From an uncultured Acetatifactor sp. (GTDB taxonomy: Bacteria; Bacillota; Clostridia; Lachnospirales; Lachnospiraceae), in NCBI GenBank assembly GCA_910586485.1, contig CAJUIA010000021.1, positions 1 through 64,000 on the forward strand: a stretch of DNA of 64,000 bases, written 5' to 3'. The position numbers and the translations under genes were made by a program. Under the pieces are notes generated by a model, which was not told the origin of the DNA, made no database searches, and saw only the letters and a program-made list of their open reading frames with translations. Below are positions 43,134 through 52,385 of the stretch, piece by piece (the first letter of the stretch is position 1; every line of letters begins with the position of its first letter).

Positions 43134-45158
43134 TTAAAGCTGCCGCCTGTACACCTTGGTGCCAAAGCCCGGCAGCTCATCCGATACTTCTCCGTAAATC
43201 TGCTGCCACTGATCCGGGATCTCGTTCCATGCTTTTATCTGCGGATTGAAATTCTGTACGAATAAATATTCCGCCTGCCCGTTCTCCCTGGTGCTGACCT
43301 CCACCCCTTCCGGTAAATCCTGCCATAAAAGCTCCAGCCCGGCGTCTGACGCCGCCCTGCGGCACAGATCCCCGTACAGTCTTTCTTCAAAATCCGCACA
43401 CACGTAATAAACCGTTCCCTTGCCGTACCTGTGTACCGTCAGCGCCGGTTTTCCCGCATAAAAGTCACTGCCGTAGGTAAGCACCGGCTCTGCGCCCTTT
43501 ACCTCCACCAGATCGCACAGATGGCTGCACTGATATTCACCGGCCATCCCCAGAGAATTCCCCGGCACCACAGCCCCAGTGTTGCTCTCCCAGTCATACA
43601 GGCCGTCGATTTCCTGACTCCTTAAGCCGCAGACCTCCATCAGCCCGTGAGGCGTGCCGCCCAGGAAACATAAATCCGTATCGTCCACAATTCCCGACCA
43701 ATAGGTAAGGATCAGATGTCCGCCCTGCTCCACATAATTTTTCAGCTTTTCCTCAAAGCCCCGGCGGAACATATAACCCATGGGCACCGCCACCACCGGA
43801 TAACGGTTCAGTTCCTGCTCCATATCCGGCAGATCCACATTCAGTCCCAGCCGGCGAAAAGCCCTGTGAAGCTTGGTTACGGTTTCCTGATAATACAGCC
43901 CCTTATTGCGCGGCCCCTGAGCGTCTTCCATAGCCCACCGGTTCTCCCAGTCATAAATCACAGCAGCAGAAGCCTTTACCTGACTGCCGGTCAGCTCAGA
44001 AAGCTGTTCCAGTGCTATCCCTACCTGAGTCACTTCTTTGAAAACTCTGGTATCTTCCCCGCCGTAGTGGTCAATCACCGCCCCGTGAAATTTCTCGTTG
44101 GCTCCCCTGCTCTGGCGCATCTGAAAGTACTGGACGCTGTCCGAGCCATGAGCCACCGCCTGCAAGGAGGCCGCCAGGAGCATTCCCGGTTTCTTGAGCT
44201 TGCTGACGCTCTGCCAGTTGGTAGAAGAGGGGCAGGATTCCATCAACAGGAAAGGCGTTTTGCAGATGCCGCGGATAATGTCGTAATAAACCCCTGTCTC
44301 CGCGGCAGTCTCCGGCTCCGGCCCCTTATGCCATAAGGGATAATTGTCCCAGGAAGCTGTGTCCAGCACCTCATCAAACTTATGATAATTTAAGCCCCCG
44401 TAAAAGTACATCATGTTAGTCGTTATGGGCAGCATAGAGCCGCCGTCCCGGATCGCCTGCACCTCCGCACGCACGAAATCAACGGTCTGGTCCGTCACAA
44501 ACCGCCTCCAATCCAGCTTCAAACCGTGAAGATCACGCTCTCCGATGGGAGAGGGACTTTCGATCTGTTCAAAGGACTGATAGCGATGGCTCCAAAAAGT
44601 AGTTGCCCAGGCCCGATTCAGCTCTTCGATAGTCCCATATCTTTGCTTCAGCCACCCGCGAAAAGCATCTTGACAAAGCTCGCAATGACAGTCCCCGCCA
44701 AGCTCGTTGGAAATATGCCACCCCAGCACCCCTGGCCGGGAGCCAAAGCGCTCCGCCAGCTTTCTGTTAATGATGCCCACCTTTTCCCGATATACGGGTG
44801 AGGTATAACAATGATTGTGACGCCCGCCAAAGAGATTCCGCCTTCTGTCCGCCTCCACCCTCAGTACTTGCGGGTATTTGTCCGAAAGCCACTTGGGCCT
44901 GGCCCCGGAAGGCGTAGATAAAACGACATCAATGTCATTATCCTGCAGTTTGTTAATAATATCCTCCAGCCAGCCAAAATCAAATTTCCCTTCCTCCGGC
45001 TCCAGCATAGACCAGGAAAAAATCCCCAGTGAAACTTCATTGATCTTCGCTTTTTTAAAAAGCCGGATGTCCTCTTCTAAAATTTCCGGGCTGTCCAGCC
45101 ATTGCTCCGGGTTGTAGTCCCCACCGTGTATCAGTCTTGTCTTTGCAAAACTTCCCAT
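43134..45158 (-). CDS. Second GH42 beta-galactosidase
   Basis: A 674-residue enzyme of the same family as 31607-33658. The start RLIHGGDYNPEQWLDSPEI has the active-site pattern, the acid/base Glu is in VLGWHISNELGGDC, and the nucleophile in PFLLMESCPSSTNW. A DCHCELCQDAF motif gives the Cys cluster used for Zn in part of the family. No signal peptide is present. It lies alone between terminators, so is a separate unit. The sequence differs strongly from the first GH42, so different substrate specificity is likely. Confidence 0.95.
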   Translation of the reverse strand: MGSFAKTRLIHGGDYNPEQWLDSPEILEEDIRLFKKAKINEVSLGIFSWSMLEPEEGKFDFGWLEDIINKLQDNDIDVVLSTPSGARPKWLSDKYPQVLRVEADRRRNLFGGRHNHCYTSPVYREKVGIINRKLAERFGSRPGVLGWHISNELGGDCHCELCQDAFRGWLKQRYGTIEELNRAWATTFWSHRYQSFEQIESPSPIGERDLHGLKLDWRRFVTDQTVDFVRAEVQAIRDGGSMLPITTNMMYFYGGLNYHKFDEVLDTASWDNYPLWHKGPEPETAAETGVYYDIIRGICKTPFLLMESCPSSTNWQSVSKLKKPGMLLAASLQAVAHGSDSVQYFQMRQSRGANEKFHGAVIDHYGGEDTRVFKEVTQVGIALEQLSELTGSQVKASAAVIYDWENRWAMEDAQGPRNKGLYYQETVTKLHRAFRRLGLNVDLPDMEQELNRYPVVAVPMGYMFRRGFEEKLKNYVEQGGHLILTYWSGIVDDTDLCFLGGTPHGLMEVCGLRSQEIDGLYDWESNTGAVVPGNSLGMAGEYQCSHLCDLVEVKGAEPVLTYGSDFYAGKPALTVHRYGKGTVYYVCADFEERLYGDLCRRAASDAGLELLWQDLPEGVEVSTRENGQAEYLFVQNFNPQIKAWNEIPDQWQQIYGEVSDELPGFGTKVYRRQL

Positions 45159-45300
45159 GCCTTTTTCCTTTCTTTATCCATTTTTGTCCGCTTTATTTCC
45201 ATTCATATCAAGATTTTCCATATCCGGTTCTTCCGCCCGAAATGGCTTTCCCTTCACCTGATTTTTCCTCGTACTTTTACCCCATTAGGATCATCATTGC

Positions 45301-46047
45301 TCATGCCTGCGGCGGGTGTTTGACGGCCCTGGTCATAAACTGCAGCTCTGTAATATCCTCCATCTGACATTCCACATAGCCGTTAATCCAAAATCCGCAT
45401 TCCGTCAGCCCGCCCAGATACTCTTCCATGGTGTGTCCATACTCGACCCATTCCGAATCGTCATAATCTTTGGAGCAAAAGGGCATTCTATGCACCGCCT
45501 TATAGTATCCGCCCCTTTCGTCTTCCATATAATCACAGACATAATTAATGGGATTGGGAGCCATCATGATAAAGACACCGCCCCATTTCAGCACTCGGAA
45601 ACATTCCCGAAATACGGTACTCAGCTCAGGAACATACATTAAGGAAGGTGGATTTATAATATAATCAAAACAGCAATCGCCAAACATGGATAAATCGCAC
45701 ATGTTTCCCTTGATCATCTCTATCCGCAGGTTCTCCTTCTCCGCGATTTCCCTGTCCTTTTCCAGCATCTTACCGGATAAATCCACAACCGTTACCTCTG
45801 CTCCCGCACAGGCAAGCAGCGGCGCCTGCAGGCCGCCTGCCCCCGCCAGGCAAAGCACCTTTTTCCCTTTTATATCCTTGAGCCATTCTTCCGGAACATC
45901 CCTGTCAAAAAACTGTAATCTCAGTTTTCCGGCCCGCGCTGCCTGAAGCTGTTCCCTCGTGGCACACGCACTCCAATCCACACTGTTTTCCACAAGCTGA
46001 TCTATGTTTTTTTCTACTTGCTTGAATATATCATTCTCTGCTTTCAA
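45301..46047 (-). CDS. Class I SAM-dependent methyltransferase
   Basis: A 248-residue protein. The Rossmann motif I is KKVLCLAGAGGLQAPLLACAGAEVTVVD, with D-L-S after the acidic loop, and the motif IV region is DYIINPPSLMYVPELSTVF. It has the general class I methyltransferase fold; the substrate is unknown. The start is TTG at 46047, with GGAGG nine bases upstream and two bases after the acetyltransferase stop. It is cotranscribed with the GNAT and TatD genes upstream. Confidence 0.88.
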   Translation of the reverse strand: MKAENDIFKQVEKNIDQLVENSVDWSACATREQLQAARAGKLRLQFFDRDVPEEWLKDIKGKKVLCLAGAGGLQAPLLACAGAEVTVVDLSGKMLEKDREIAEKENLRIEMIKGNMCDLSMFGDCCFDYIINPPSLMYVPELSTVFRECFRVLKWGGVFIMMAPNPINYVCDYMEDERGGYYKAVHRMPFCSKDYDDSEWVEYGHTMEEYLGGLTECGFWINGYVECQMEDITELQFMTRAVKHPPQA

Positions 46048-46049
46048 GC

Positions 46050-46538
46050 CTATACCTCCATCTCATACAGCGCCATCGAGCCTCCGCTCGGATAGTCAAT
46101 AATATCTACAATTTTAAAGCCGGTGTTCAGATATATTTTTCTGACCTTTTTCTCGTCCAGTCCGGTATCCAGACGAATATATCTGACACACCGCTTCATA
46201 CACTCTGCCCTGATTGCTTCCGTGACAAGCTTCGTCATACCCATCCCTGCGAATTTACGACATACGCAGAACTTATGCAGATAGGCGGCTTCATATTCCG
46301 GCGCCTGAGGCCAATAGGCCGAATCAGCCCATTGCAGAATAAAGGCACAGGCAATTTCACCGTCCATGATCCCGATGCAGAAATTCTCCGGCCGGGCATC
46401 AGGCGTAATCAGTTCTTCCGGCGTCAGCCAGGCATCGGGCCATACCCGGTATCCCTGTTCACGCCCCCATGCGGCAACCTCCCGCATAACGGAAATCGCC
46501 GCGTCCATTCTGTTAAATTCAAGCTCAATATTTCTCAT
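46050..46538 (-). CDS. GNAT family N-acetyltransferase
   Basis: A 162-residue protein with the acetyl-CoA site pattern VCRKFAGMGMTKLVTEAIRAEC in its second half and RLDTGLDEKKVRKIYLNTGFK after it. The R/Q-x-x-G-x-G/A loop is visible as KFAGMG. The overlap with the TatD stop (four bases) makes it part of that operon. The acceptor is unknown. Confidence 0.88.
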   Translation of the reverse strand: MRNIELEFNRMDAAISVMREVAAWGREQGYRVWPDAWLTPEELITPDARPENFCIGIMDGEIACAFILQWADSAYWPQAPEYEAAYLHKFCVCRKFAGMGMTKLVTEAIRAECMKRCVRYIRLDTGLDEKKVRKIYLNTGFKIVDIIDYPSGGSMALYEMEV

Positions 46539-47320
46539 TCTTCTGTCGGCTTTAAGCGGTACAGCTCATGGGAGTTCTTCCATACTGCCTGCCGCACGGC
46601 TTCTTCGTCCATGCCCTTAATTTCCGCCAGCGCAGAAACCACAAAGCTAAGATTCAGAGAGCTGTTCCGTTTCCCCCGATTGGGCGCCGGCGCCAGATAG
46701 GGACAATCCGTCTCCAGGACAATACGCTCCAGCGGAATGTACTCCACCGCCTCCTTCAGTTTTTTTGCGTTCTTAAAGGTCAGTACCCCACCGATTCCAA
46801 AGTAAAAGCCCATATTCAAAAAGGTCTTCGCCATCTCTTTTGTGTAGGAATAACAGTGAATGACCCCGCCAAGCTCTTCCGCCCTTTCCTCCTTTAAAAT
46901 ATCCGCCGTGTCCTTCGCCGCCTCTCTGGAATGGATAATCACCGGTTTCTTTACTTCCCTGGCCAGATTTAACTGCCGTCTGAACCACTTCTGCTGAACC
47001 TCCCTTGAAGGCTCGTCCCAATAATAATCCAGACCGATCTCTCCCACAGCTACGCACTTTTCCGACTGACATTGCTGTTCTAGCCAGACAAAGGCTTCCT
47101 CGTCCAGCTCCCCGCTGTCGCTGGGATGAATACCGATCGCCCCGTAAATATAATCATATTTTTCCGTCAACGCCAAAGTCTTCCTGCAGGCTTCCAGACT
47201 GGAGCCCACATTCACCACCTTCGCAATGCCGTTTTTCGGCAAAGCCTCCAGCAAAGCCTCCCGGTCCTCGTCAAACGCCTCATCGTCATAATGCGCATGT
47301 GTGTCGAAAATATCTGTCAT
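46535..47320 (-). CDS. tatD: TatD-family metal-dependent hydrolase
   Basis: A 261-residue TIM-barrel enzyme with FDTHAHYDDEAFDED (metal His-x-His), AVGEIGLDYYWDEPS, PVIIHSREA and LVLETDCPYLAP (the final metal Asp). TatD proteins are 3'-5' DNA/RNA exonucleases or deoxyribonucleases. I chose ATG 47320; another ATG 12 bases upstream has the site too close. It is the first gene of a small operon with a GNAT and a methyltransferase. Confidence 0.93.
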   Translation of the reverse strand: MTDIFDTHAHYDDEAFDEDREALLEALPKNGIAKVVNVGSSLEACRKTLALTEKYDYIYGAIGIHPSDSGELDEEAFVWLEQQCQSEKCVAVGEIGLDYYWDEPSREVQQKWFRRQLNLAREVKKPVIIHSREAAKDTADILKEERAEELGGVIHCYSYTKEMAKTFLNMGFYFGIGGVLTFKNAKKLKEAVEYIPLERIVLETDCPYLAPAPNRGKRNSSLNLSFVVSALAEIKGMDEEAVRQAVWKNSHELYRLKPTEE

Positions 47321-47384
47321 CCTGCTAACCATACCTTTCTGAATTAAGGCTTTCCCTTACACTAACCTCCATGATTCCGCCGCA

Positions 47385-48080
47385 CTAGGGCCTTCCGTTT
47401 ACCGGCGTACCATAATAAACCCTGCTCGCTTCCAATATCCGCAGCTCTCCCCCTTCCAGGGAAAAAATGGACACCGCACAGTTGGGCAGATTTATTTTCC
47501 AGAATTCCCGGTCCGGTATTCCTGCAATCTGGTTTAAGATACAGCGGTTGAAAGCCCCGTGGGCCACGATCAGCACATTGCCATTCCCCCTGCCATGGAA
47601 GGCAGTGCCATCTATGGCAGTGCCATCTGTGGCAGTACCCTCCGCGGCAAACTTAGCCTCCAGCGGAAAAATTTTATCCTCCAGAAAGGACCTTCCTCTC
47701 GCCCTGACCTGTTCAAAGGTTTCCGCATCTCCCTTAGGAACATAACATCCCGGATTGCAGAAAAAATTGTGAACCGGGTGAGCTTCGTCCTTCTTGGCCT
47801 CGTCGAAACGGGCGCCCTCCCCAGCGCCGAAGTGAATCTCCTTCAGGCGCTCATCCGTCTCCACTTTCACATCCCTGCTGCCGGTTACAATCCGGGCCGT
47901 CTCCAGCGCCCGCTGTAGGGGGGAGCTGAAAACAGCGTCGAAGTTTACACTTTTCAGGCCCTCCGCCGTTTTTTCCGCCAGCTGAATTCCGAACTCATTT
48001 AAGGGAATATCGCTCTGCCCCTGCAGCCTGCCGACCCTGTTATATTCTGTTTCTCCATGCCGCATCAAATATATTTTCAT
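47385..48080 (-). CDS. Histidine phosphatase (phosphoglycerate mutase-like)
   Basis: A 231-residue protein with the phosphohistidine motif LMRHGETEYN at the start and the second-shell His in GNVLIVAHGAFNR. Conserved Arg in FSSPLQRALET is present. These proteins dephosphorylate small phosphates (for example sugars or cofactors). GAGG precedes the ATG. An insertion rich in repeated GTATDGTAIDGTAFH (residues about 155-170) is unusual and shows a short internal repeat. Confidence 0.92.
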   Translation of the reverse strand: MKIYLMRHGETEYNRVGRLQGQSDIPLNEFGIQLAEKTAEGLKSVNFDAVFSSPLQRALETARIVTGSRDVKVETDERLKEIHFGAGEGARFDEAKKDEAHPVHNFFCNPGCYVPKGDAETFEQVRARGRSFLEDKIFPLEAKFAAEGTATDGTAIDGTAFHGRGNGNVLIVAHGAFNRCILNQIAGIPDREFWKINLPNCAVSIFSLEGGELRILEASRVYYGTPVNGRP

Positions 48081-48122
48081 GACCGGATTCCTCCATGCTT
48101 TCCACTCCCCAACATACCGGCG

Positions 48123-49202
48123 CTACCAAACCATAATCCGCCGCACCTCCGCCGTCACAAGCTCCGCGGTTTTCCTCTGGGTCAGAGGACTTGGATGCCA
48201 GTCTGCCCCATAGCCATCCTCCGGATTCTGCGGCGGCAGGGCAAGGAAATGAACGCCTTCATCCTTTGCTGACTCCGCAAAAATTCTGACCGCCTCTTCC
48301 GCCTCCTTCAGCACTCTCTGGTCCATGGTCCCCAGCATACACAAAATTTGCGCCTGCGGATTATGCCCCCTTATGACCTTTAAAAATGCTGCATATTGAT
48401 CCTTGTAATGATCTTTTCTCTCCTGAATATCCTTGCACCAGCTGCAGTCATTGGTGCCCAGATTAATCAGTATCGCATCCGGCACATACCGGCTGAAATC
48501 CCATTTTTCCCATTTACTCTCATCCGGTCCGTATAGTGTTTCCGATCCGGAAAGATCCGTATATTCATATATTTTCGGCATCAGGCATCCATCCGAGGGC
48601 GCTTCTGCGGTCTCCTCCACATACCCCGATATAATACCATTTCCGCTCCAGGAAATCAGGCTGGCCTCTGCGTTTAACGCCCTGGCCGTCAGCAGGGAAT
48701 AAGATTTGGCAGGATTTTCCGTGGCCGTATGAAAGGGCGCAAGCTCGTTCTCCGCCTCAACTCCGTAGCCGCAGGTGATAGAATCGCCGATGATTTCCAG
48801 CTTACGCGCCTTATGAGCAGGCGGCGGAAGCAGCCTGTCCGTGTCGATCTCCAGATAGCGGATGCCGCACTTTCCAAAAGCCGCCTCGGAATATTTTACT
48901 ACGGTCAATGTGACCTTTTTTTCCTGCTCGCTCTCATACAGGGTATAGACTGCCTCTTCCCTGTCCAGGGTGATACGCCTTTCCGGCTCTTCCCCTCCGT
49001 CCACATAAACTGCAATCCTTCCCCGCAGTACGTCGCTGCCCTCGCCCCACTCATTGGCATTGCTCCAAATAGAAGCCTGAGCCTTCTTTCCCTCAAAGCT
49101 AAAGGAAACCGCGCTGCCGGAAAAGCCCAGGTACCTGGTATTTTCCACAAACAAGGTCCTTCCTGTAATTCTTACATTTTCTTCCGTCGCCAAAAAACGC
49201 AT
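48123..49202 (-). CDS. CE2-like SGNH acetyl esterase
   Basis: A 359-residue enzyme: an N-terminal jelly-roll domain (residues about 5-115; TLFVENTRYLGFSGSAVSF) and a SGNH hydrolase domain with the nucleophile Ser in IIGDSITCGYGVE, the oxyanion Gly region SLISWSGNGI, Asn in INLGTNDCSW and the catalytic His in DWHPSPLTQRKTAE. This two-domain build is that of carbohydrate esterase family 2, which deacetylates glycans. I chose ATG 49202 with GGGGGAG upstream. There is no signal peptide, so it acts inside the cell. It is next to the fucosidase. Confidence 0.88.
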   Translation of the reverse strand: MRFLATEENVRITGRTLFVENTRYLGFSGSAVSFSFEGKKAQASIWSNANEWGEGSDVLRGRIAVYVDGGEEPERRITLDREEAVYTLYESEQEKKVTLTVVKYSEAAFGKCGIRYLEIDTDRLLPPPAHKARKLEIIGDSITCGYGVEAENELAPFHTATENPAKSYSLLTARALNAEASLISWSGNGIISGYVEETAEAPSDGCLMPKIYEYTDLSGSETLYGPDESKWEKWDFSRYVPDAILINLGTNDCSWCKDIQERKDHYKDQYAAFLKVIRGHNPQAQILCMLGTMDQRVLKEAEEAVRIFAESAKDEGVHFLALPPQNPEDGYGADWHPSPLTQRKTAELVTAEVRRIMVW

Positions 49203-49255
49203 CTTTTTCTCCCCCGATTCCGCTTTGCGGAAGCTCACAATCCCATGCCGAAAGA

Positions 49256-50731
49256 CTATTTCAACCTGATCTTAAACACCACCGGCTTGTCGCTGCTTAC
49301 CGCCTTTGTTTCAATATGCAGCCCTTCTCCGTCCCGCTTCCAGTCAGGCTGTTCCTCAAAGCCCAATACCTCCACACTTTTGATAATACCGTGAAACTTA
49401 GGTAAATGGGAAGCGTCCTGCTCGCCCAGCGCCTTAATCGTTACCTTTCCGTCCTCCGGATAATGAAGACAAATGGCATACAGGCTGTCCCCCTTGACCG
49501 TAAACCGGAAGTCCTCGGCAGTAAACACCTTGTCCTTACCGTCCGTAAACTGACCCTCCGCCACCTCCGTGGGCCCCTCGGCAGCAATCCTCCAGGGTCT
49601 GGTGCCATAAACAGCCTCTCCGTTCTTCTCCATCCACTCTCCGATTTCCAGCAGCACCGCCCTGTCCTCATCGGAGATGGTTCCGTCCGCCTTAGGCCCC
49701 ACGTTCAGAAGCAGGTTGCCGTTCTTGCTGACAATATCCACCAGGTCGCATAAAATATCCTTTGCCTTTTTAAAGTCATTATTTTCCGTGTAGCACCAGG
49801 AATTCTTCGCAATGGCGGTATCTGTCTGCCAGTAAAAGGGCTGTATCTGCGCAAACTGGCCCCGCTCAATGTCTACCAGGGCAGTGCCGAACATGAATGC
49901 GTCATGCTTATAGCAGATAACTACCTCTTCTCCCCACTCTGCAGCCCTGTTGTAATAATAGGCCGCGATTTTCTGCAGATAGGGCTTTGCGCTCTGATGC
50001 TGGATCCACCAGTCGAAATACAGGACCTTAATCCGGTATCTGTCAATCAGCTCGCAGGTGCGGATCATCCAGTCCTCCAGAAAATCTACCGTCGGCGCGG
50101 GCTCACTGAACAGGTCATAATGATCTCGCTCCGGCATGGCCGGCCAGTAGAAATCTCCCTCCTGCTCCGCGTCCGTGATGTCACTTTCAAACTCCTTCCC
50201 GTGGCTCATAAAAAACCAATGCTCGATCCGGTGAGTGGAGGCGCCGTTTACCATCCCCTGCCGGTTAAACTCTGCGGACAGCTCTCCCAATACATTCCGC
50301 TTCGGTCCCATATTGGCGGCATTCCACTTGGAAATTTCGCTGTCATACATCTGAAATCCGTCATGATGCTCCGCCACCGGCACCACATACTTCGCACCTG
50401 CCTTTTTAAAAAGCTCCGCCCATTCTTTAGGGTCAAACTTTTCCGCCCGAAACATGGGGATAAAGTCCTTATATCCGAAATCCTTCTGTTCCCCATAGGT
50501 CTTTCTGTGATGCTCAAATTCCGAGCTGCCCTGAATATACATGTTCCGGGAATACCATTCGTTCCCAAACGCCGGAACACTATATATTCCCCAGTGAATA
50601 AAAATACCAAACTTCGCGTTTTTATACCATTCCGGCACTCGGTATGCGGACAGGGAATTCCAGTCCGCTCTGTAGGGCCCTTTTGCAATCACTTCCTCAA
50701 TTTTCTGAAGCCATGCCTGTTTGTCATACAT
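49256..50731 (-). CDS. GH29 alpha-L-fucosidase
   Basis: A 491-residue enzyme with GH29 patterns: EWYKNAKFGIFIHWGIYSVPAF, KKAGAKYVVPVAEHHDGFQMYDS, the nucleophile Asp in VLYFDWWIQH, and the glucan-region SKNGNLLLNVGPKADGTI. Then a C-terminal beta domain with a short helix. It would release L-fucose from host glycans such as milk or mucin oligosaccharides. There is no signal peptide. GGGG precedes the ATG. It lies 53 bases before the CE2-like gene on the same strand, so both serve decorated host glycans. Confidence 0.94.
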   Translation of the reverse strand: MYDKQAWLQKIEEVIAKGPYRADWNSLSAYRVPEWYKNAKFGIFIHWGIYSVPAFGNEWYSRNMYIQGSSEFEHHRKTYGEQKDFGYKDFIPMFRAEKFDPKEWAELFKKAGAKYVVPVAEHHDGFQMYDSEISKWNAANMGPKRNVLGELSAEFNRQGMVNGASTHRIEHWFFMSHGKEFESDITDAEQEGDFYWPAMPERDHYDLFSEPAPTVDFLEDWMIRTCELIDRYRIKVLYFDWWIQHQSAKPYLQKIAAYYYNRAAEWGEEVVICYKHDAFMFGTALVDIERGQFAQIQPFYWQTDTAIAKNSWCYTENNDFKKAKDILCDLVDIVSKNGNLLLNVGPKADGTISDEDRAVLLEIGEWMEKNGEAVYGTRPWRIAAEGPTEVAEGQFTDGKDKVFTAEDFRFTVKGDSLYAICLHYPEDGKVTIKALGEQDASHLPKFHGIIKSVEVLGFEEQPDWKRDGEGLHIETKAVSSDKPVVFKIRLK

Positions 50732-50974
50732 TTTCCGTTACCCCTCCCTGATTTACACTTTCACCGTCCCAGGGCCATCATGCCGGCCTAAGGCCAGCAC
50801 ATCGGCCTATGAAGTTATTCTACCATCTTGGGCAGGTTTGAGCAATTATTAATATTACTTTTCATACGGATGTAATCTTTCATTTCTTTATTGCATAATT
50901 TATTATCATCTGCTATAGTAAATGTATGCCACAAATATAACACAAAATTTTCAAAAAGGAGGATTTGCGTAATT

Positions 50975-51376
50975 ATGAAGCACAAAAAGTTCAAACCCAA
51001 AATACTTTATTTATTCTGTTCGGTAATGGCAATAGTTGTTTGCGGCACAATTTATTTGGGCATAACCAATCTGGATCTTGGAGGTTCAAAACCAGTTACG
51101 GATGAAGATCTCCTTCAAAAACAGAGACATTTAAAAGAAATCGAAGTGATGCAGGCGTTATGTGATTACGATAAGGATAATATTAAAGACGTATCAGTAC
51201 ATGTAGAAGCCTCTGAAAATGAGATCCTCTCTGCAAATATTTTTGTCTTAAGTAAAGACAAGATTACAGATTTGGAAGAGCAGGCTAAGATAAAGGAGAT
51301 TGCTTTGGGATGCCTTAATCTCGAACCTCAAAAAGTCTTTATAGAATACGCCGATAATGCTGAATATTATGATTAA
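50975..51376 (+). CDS. Small membrane-anchored protein, unknown
   Basis: A 133-residue protein with an N-terminal transmembrane helix (about residues 9-30, ILYLFCSVMAIVVCGTIYLGI) and an extracytoplasmic part. The C-terminal 60 residues (IKDVSVHVEASENEILSANIFV, then LNLEPQKVFIEYAD) resemble the strand-helix ring-building fold of YscJ/SpoIIIAG-type proteins. I chose ATG 50975, with AGGAGG upstream. It precedes a secreted protein gene on the same strand. The family reading is tentative. Confidence 0.58.
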   Translation: MKHKKFKPKILYLFCSVMAIVVCGTIYLGITNLDLGGSKPVTDEDLLQKQRHLKEIEVMQALCDYDKDNIKDVSVHVEASENEILSANIFVLSKDKITDLEEQAKIKEIALGCLNLEPQKVFIEYADNAEYYD

Positions 51377-51494
51377 TAGAAAGCCAAGCTTAATCATAAT
51401 ATTATCTATATACGTCCATTGTAATAACGCCGTATGAAGATATTTTTTATAATTTTAATATAACGCGCAAAAATGAGCAGAAAGGAATATTATA

Positions 51495-51935
51495 ATGAAA
51501 AAGAAATATGTATTGCATATTTTTACACTTATGTTATGTATGGCTTTTATGATAGCTGCCCCTGGCAGAGTAAAAGCAGAAGAATATACCAACGAAGAAC
51601 CAATATATTATACTACCGAACAAGGCAGATTTGTTAATGACATTGATGAATATTTGGCGCAGCTAAATGCCGGAATGATTGCGCCCTATAATCCAACACT
51701 GACAGATCATGTGCCTGGAATTATGACTTTTTCCCTGTCAGAACCGTCTAAAAAATGTAGTAATATTTTTGGTCATAAATGGGGACGCTGGTCTGATTGG
51801 GAAGAGGTCCGCAGGTATCATTACACAACCGGAACATGTATGGTTGTAATGGAAAGATATCATTATTGTTCAAGAAAACACTGTGACGCTTCTCAAACAG
51901 AAACAGACAATGTATGGGTTCAATGTGTCCATTAA
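51495..51935 (+). CDS. Secreted Cys/Tyr/Trp-rich small protein
   Basis: A 146-residue protein with a signal peptide (residues 1-28, YVLHIFTLMLCMAFMIAAPG, cleavage near VKAEE). The mature C-terminal half has five Cys and many aromatic residues (CSNIFGHKWGRWSDW, YHYTTGTCM, YHYCSRKHCDAS). I recognise no family. The pattern could be a small disulfide-bonded extracellular domain. AGAAAGG precedes the ATG, and the terminator at 52027-52066 ends the unit. It lies 118 bases after the YscJ-like gene. Confidence 0.68.
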   Translation: MKKKYVLHIFTLMLCMAFMIAAPGRVKAEEYTNEEPIYYTTEQGRFVNDIDEYLAQLNAGMIAPYNPTLTDHVPGIMTFSLSEPSKKCSNIFGHKWGRWSDWEEVRRYHYTTGTCMVVMERYHYCSRKHCDASQTETDNVWVQCVH

Positions 51936-52026
51936 TAATACAGTATACACATCTCTTACAAACCCTATGATAAGGGATTCTGCCAAAATATTCTCAGTGG
52001 CGCAAACATGAAAATATAATGAAAGA

Positions 52027-52066
52027 AAAACTCTCAGTTCGGAGACAAGTTCGATCTGAGAGTTTT
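52027..52066 (+). terminator. Intrinsic terminator after the secreted protein
   Basis: AAAACTCTCAG (52027-52037) and CTGAGAGTTTT (52056-52066) are exact inverse complements around an 18-base loop. The stem itself ends in TTTT, giving a terminator for the plus-strand unit ending at 51935. Confidence 0.75.
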
Positions 52067-52110
52067 CTGCTTTCACGATAAAACGGGCTTAGATACCCCT
52101 GTCAGGAACG

Positions 52111-52212
52111 GATTCCGGAAAATACAGGGACGCCAGATATGCCCCCGGAATCCGCACCAAAAGTGCCGACGCCACGTTATGTATAAAGGAAAACACCAAA
52201 GCAAAAACGGCA
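52111..52212 (-). pseudogene. Duplicated fragment of the MATE efflux gene
   Basis: Bases 52111-52191 match 58051-58131 of the MATE gene on the same strand almost base for base (about four or five differences in 81). Bases 52196-52212 (CCAAAGCAAAAACGGCA) then match 58973-58989 exactly, as if about 840 bases between the two parts had been deleted. So this is a collapsed second copy of a MATE gene, probably the relic of a tandem or dispersed duplication. It can make no product. Confidence 0.82.
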
Positions 52213-52385
52213 TAAATGTTTTTTCTATTTGTTCTATCCTGTGCATTTAACGATATTAGGATTACTAAAATGGGGTATCCAGTGACGTTTTGTAAAGGAC
52301 TTTTTAATCAGATTCACAAAAAATGTACATATCAGGGCAAAAAAAGACCAGGAACCTGTTTTTAGATTCCTGACCTACGGTTTTA

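Noticed and set aside
45301..46538. A methyltransferase-acetyltransferase pair as a modification or defence system
   Set aside because: Both are cotranscribed with tatD and look like generic small-molecule enzymes; no recognition or nuclease partner is present.
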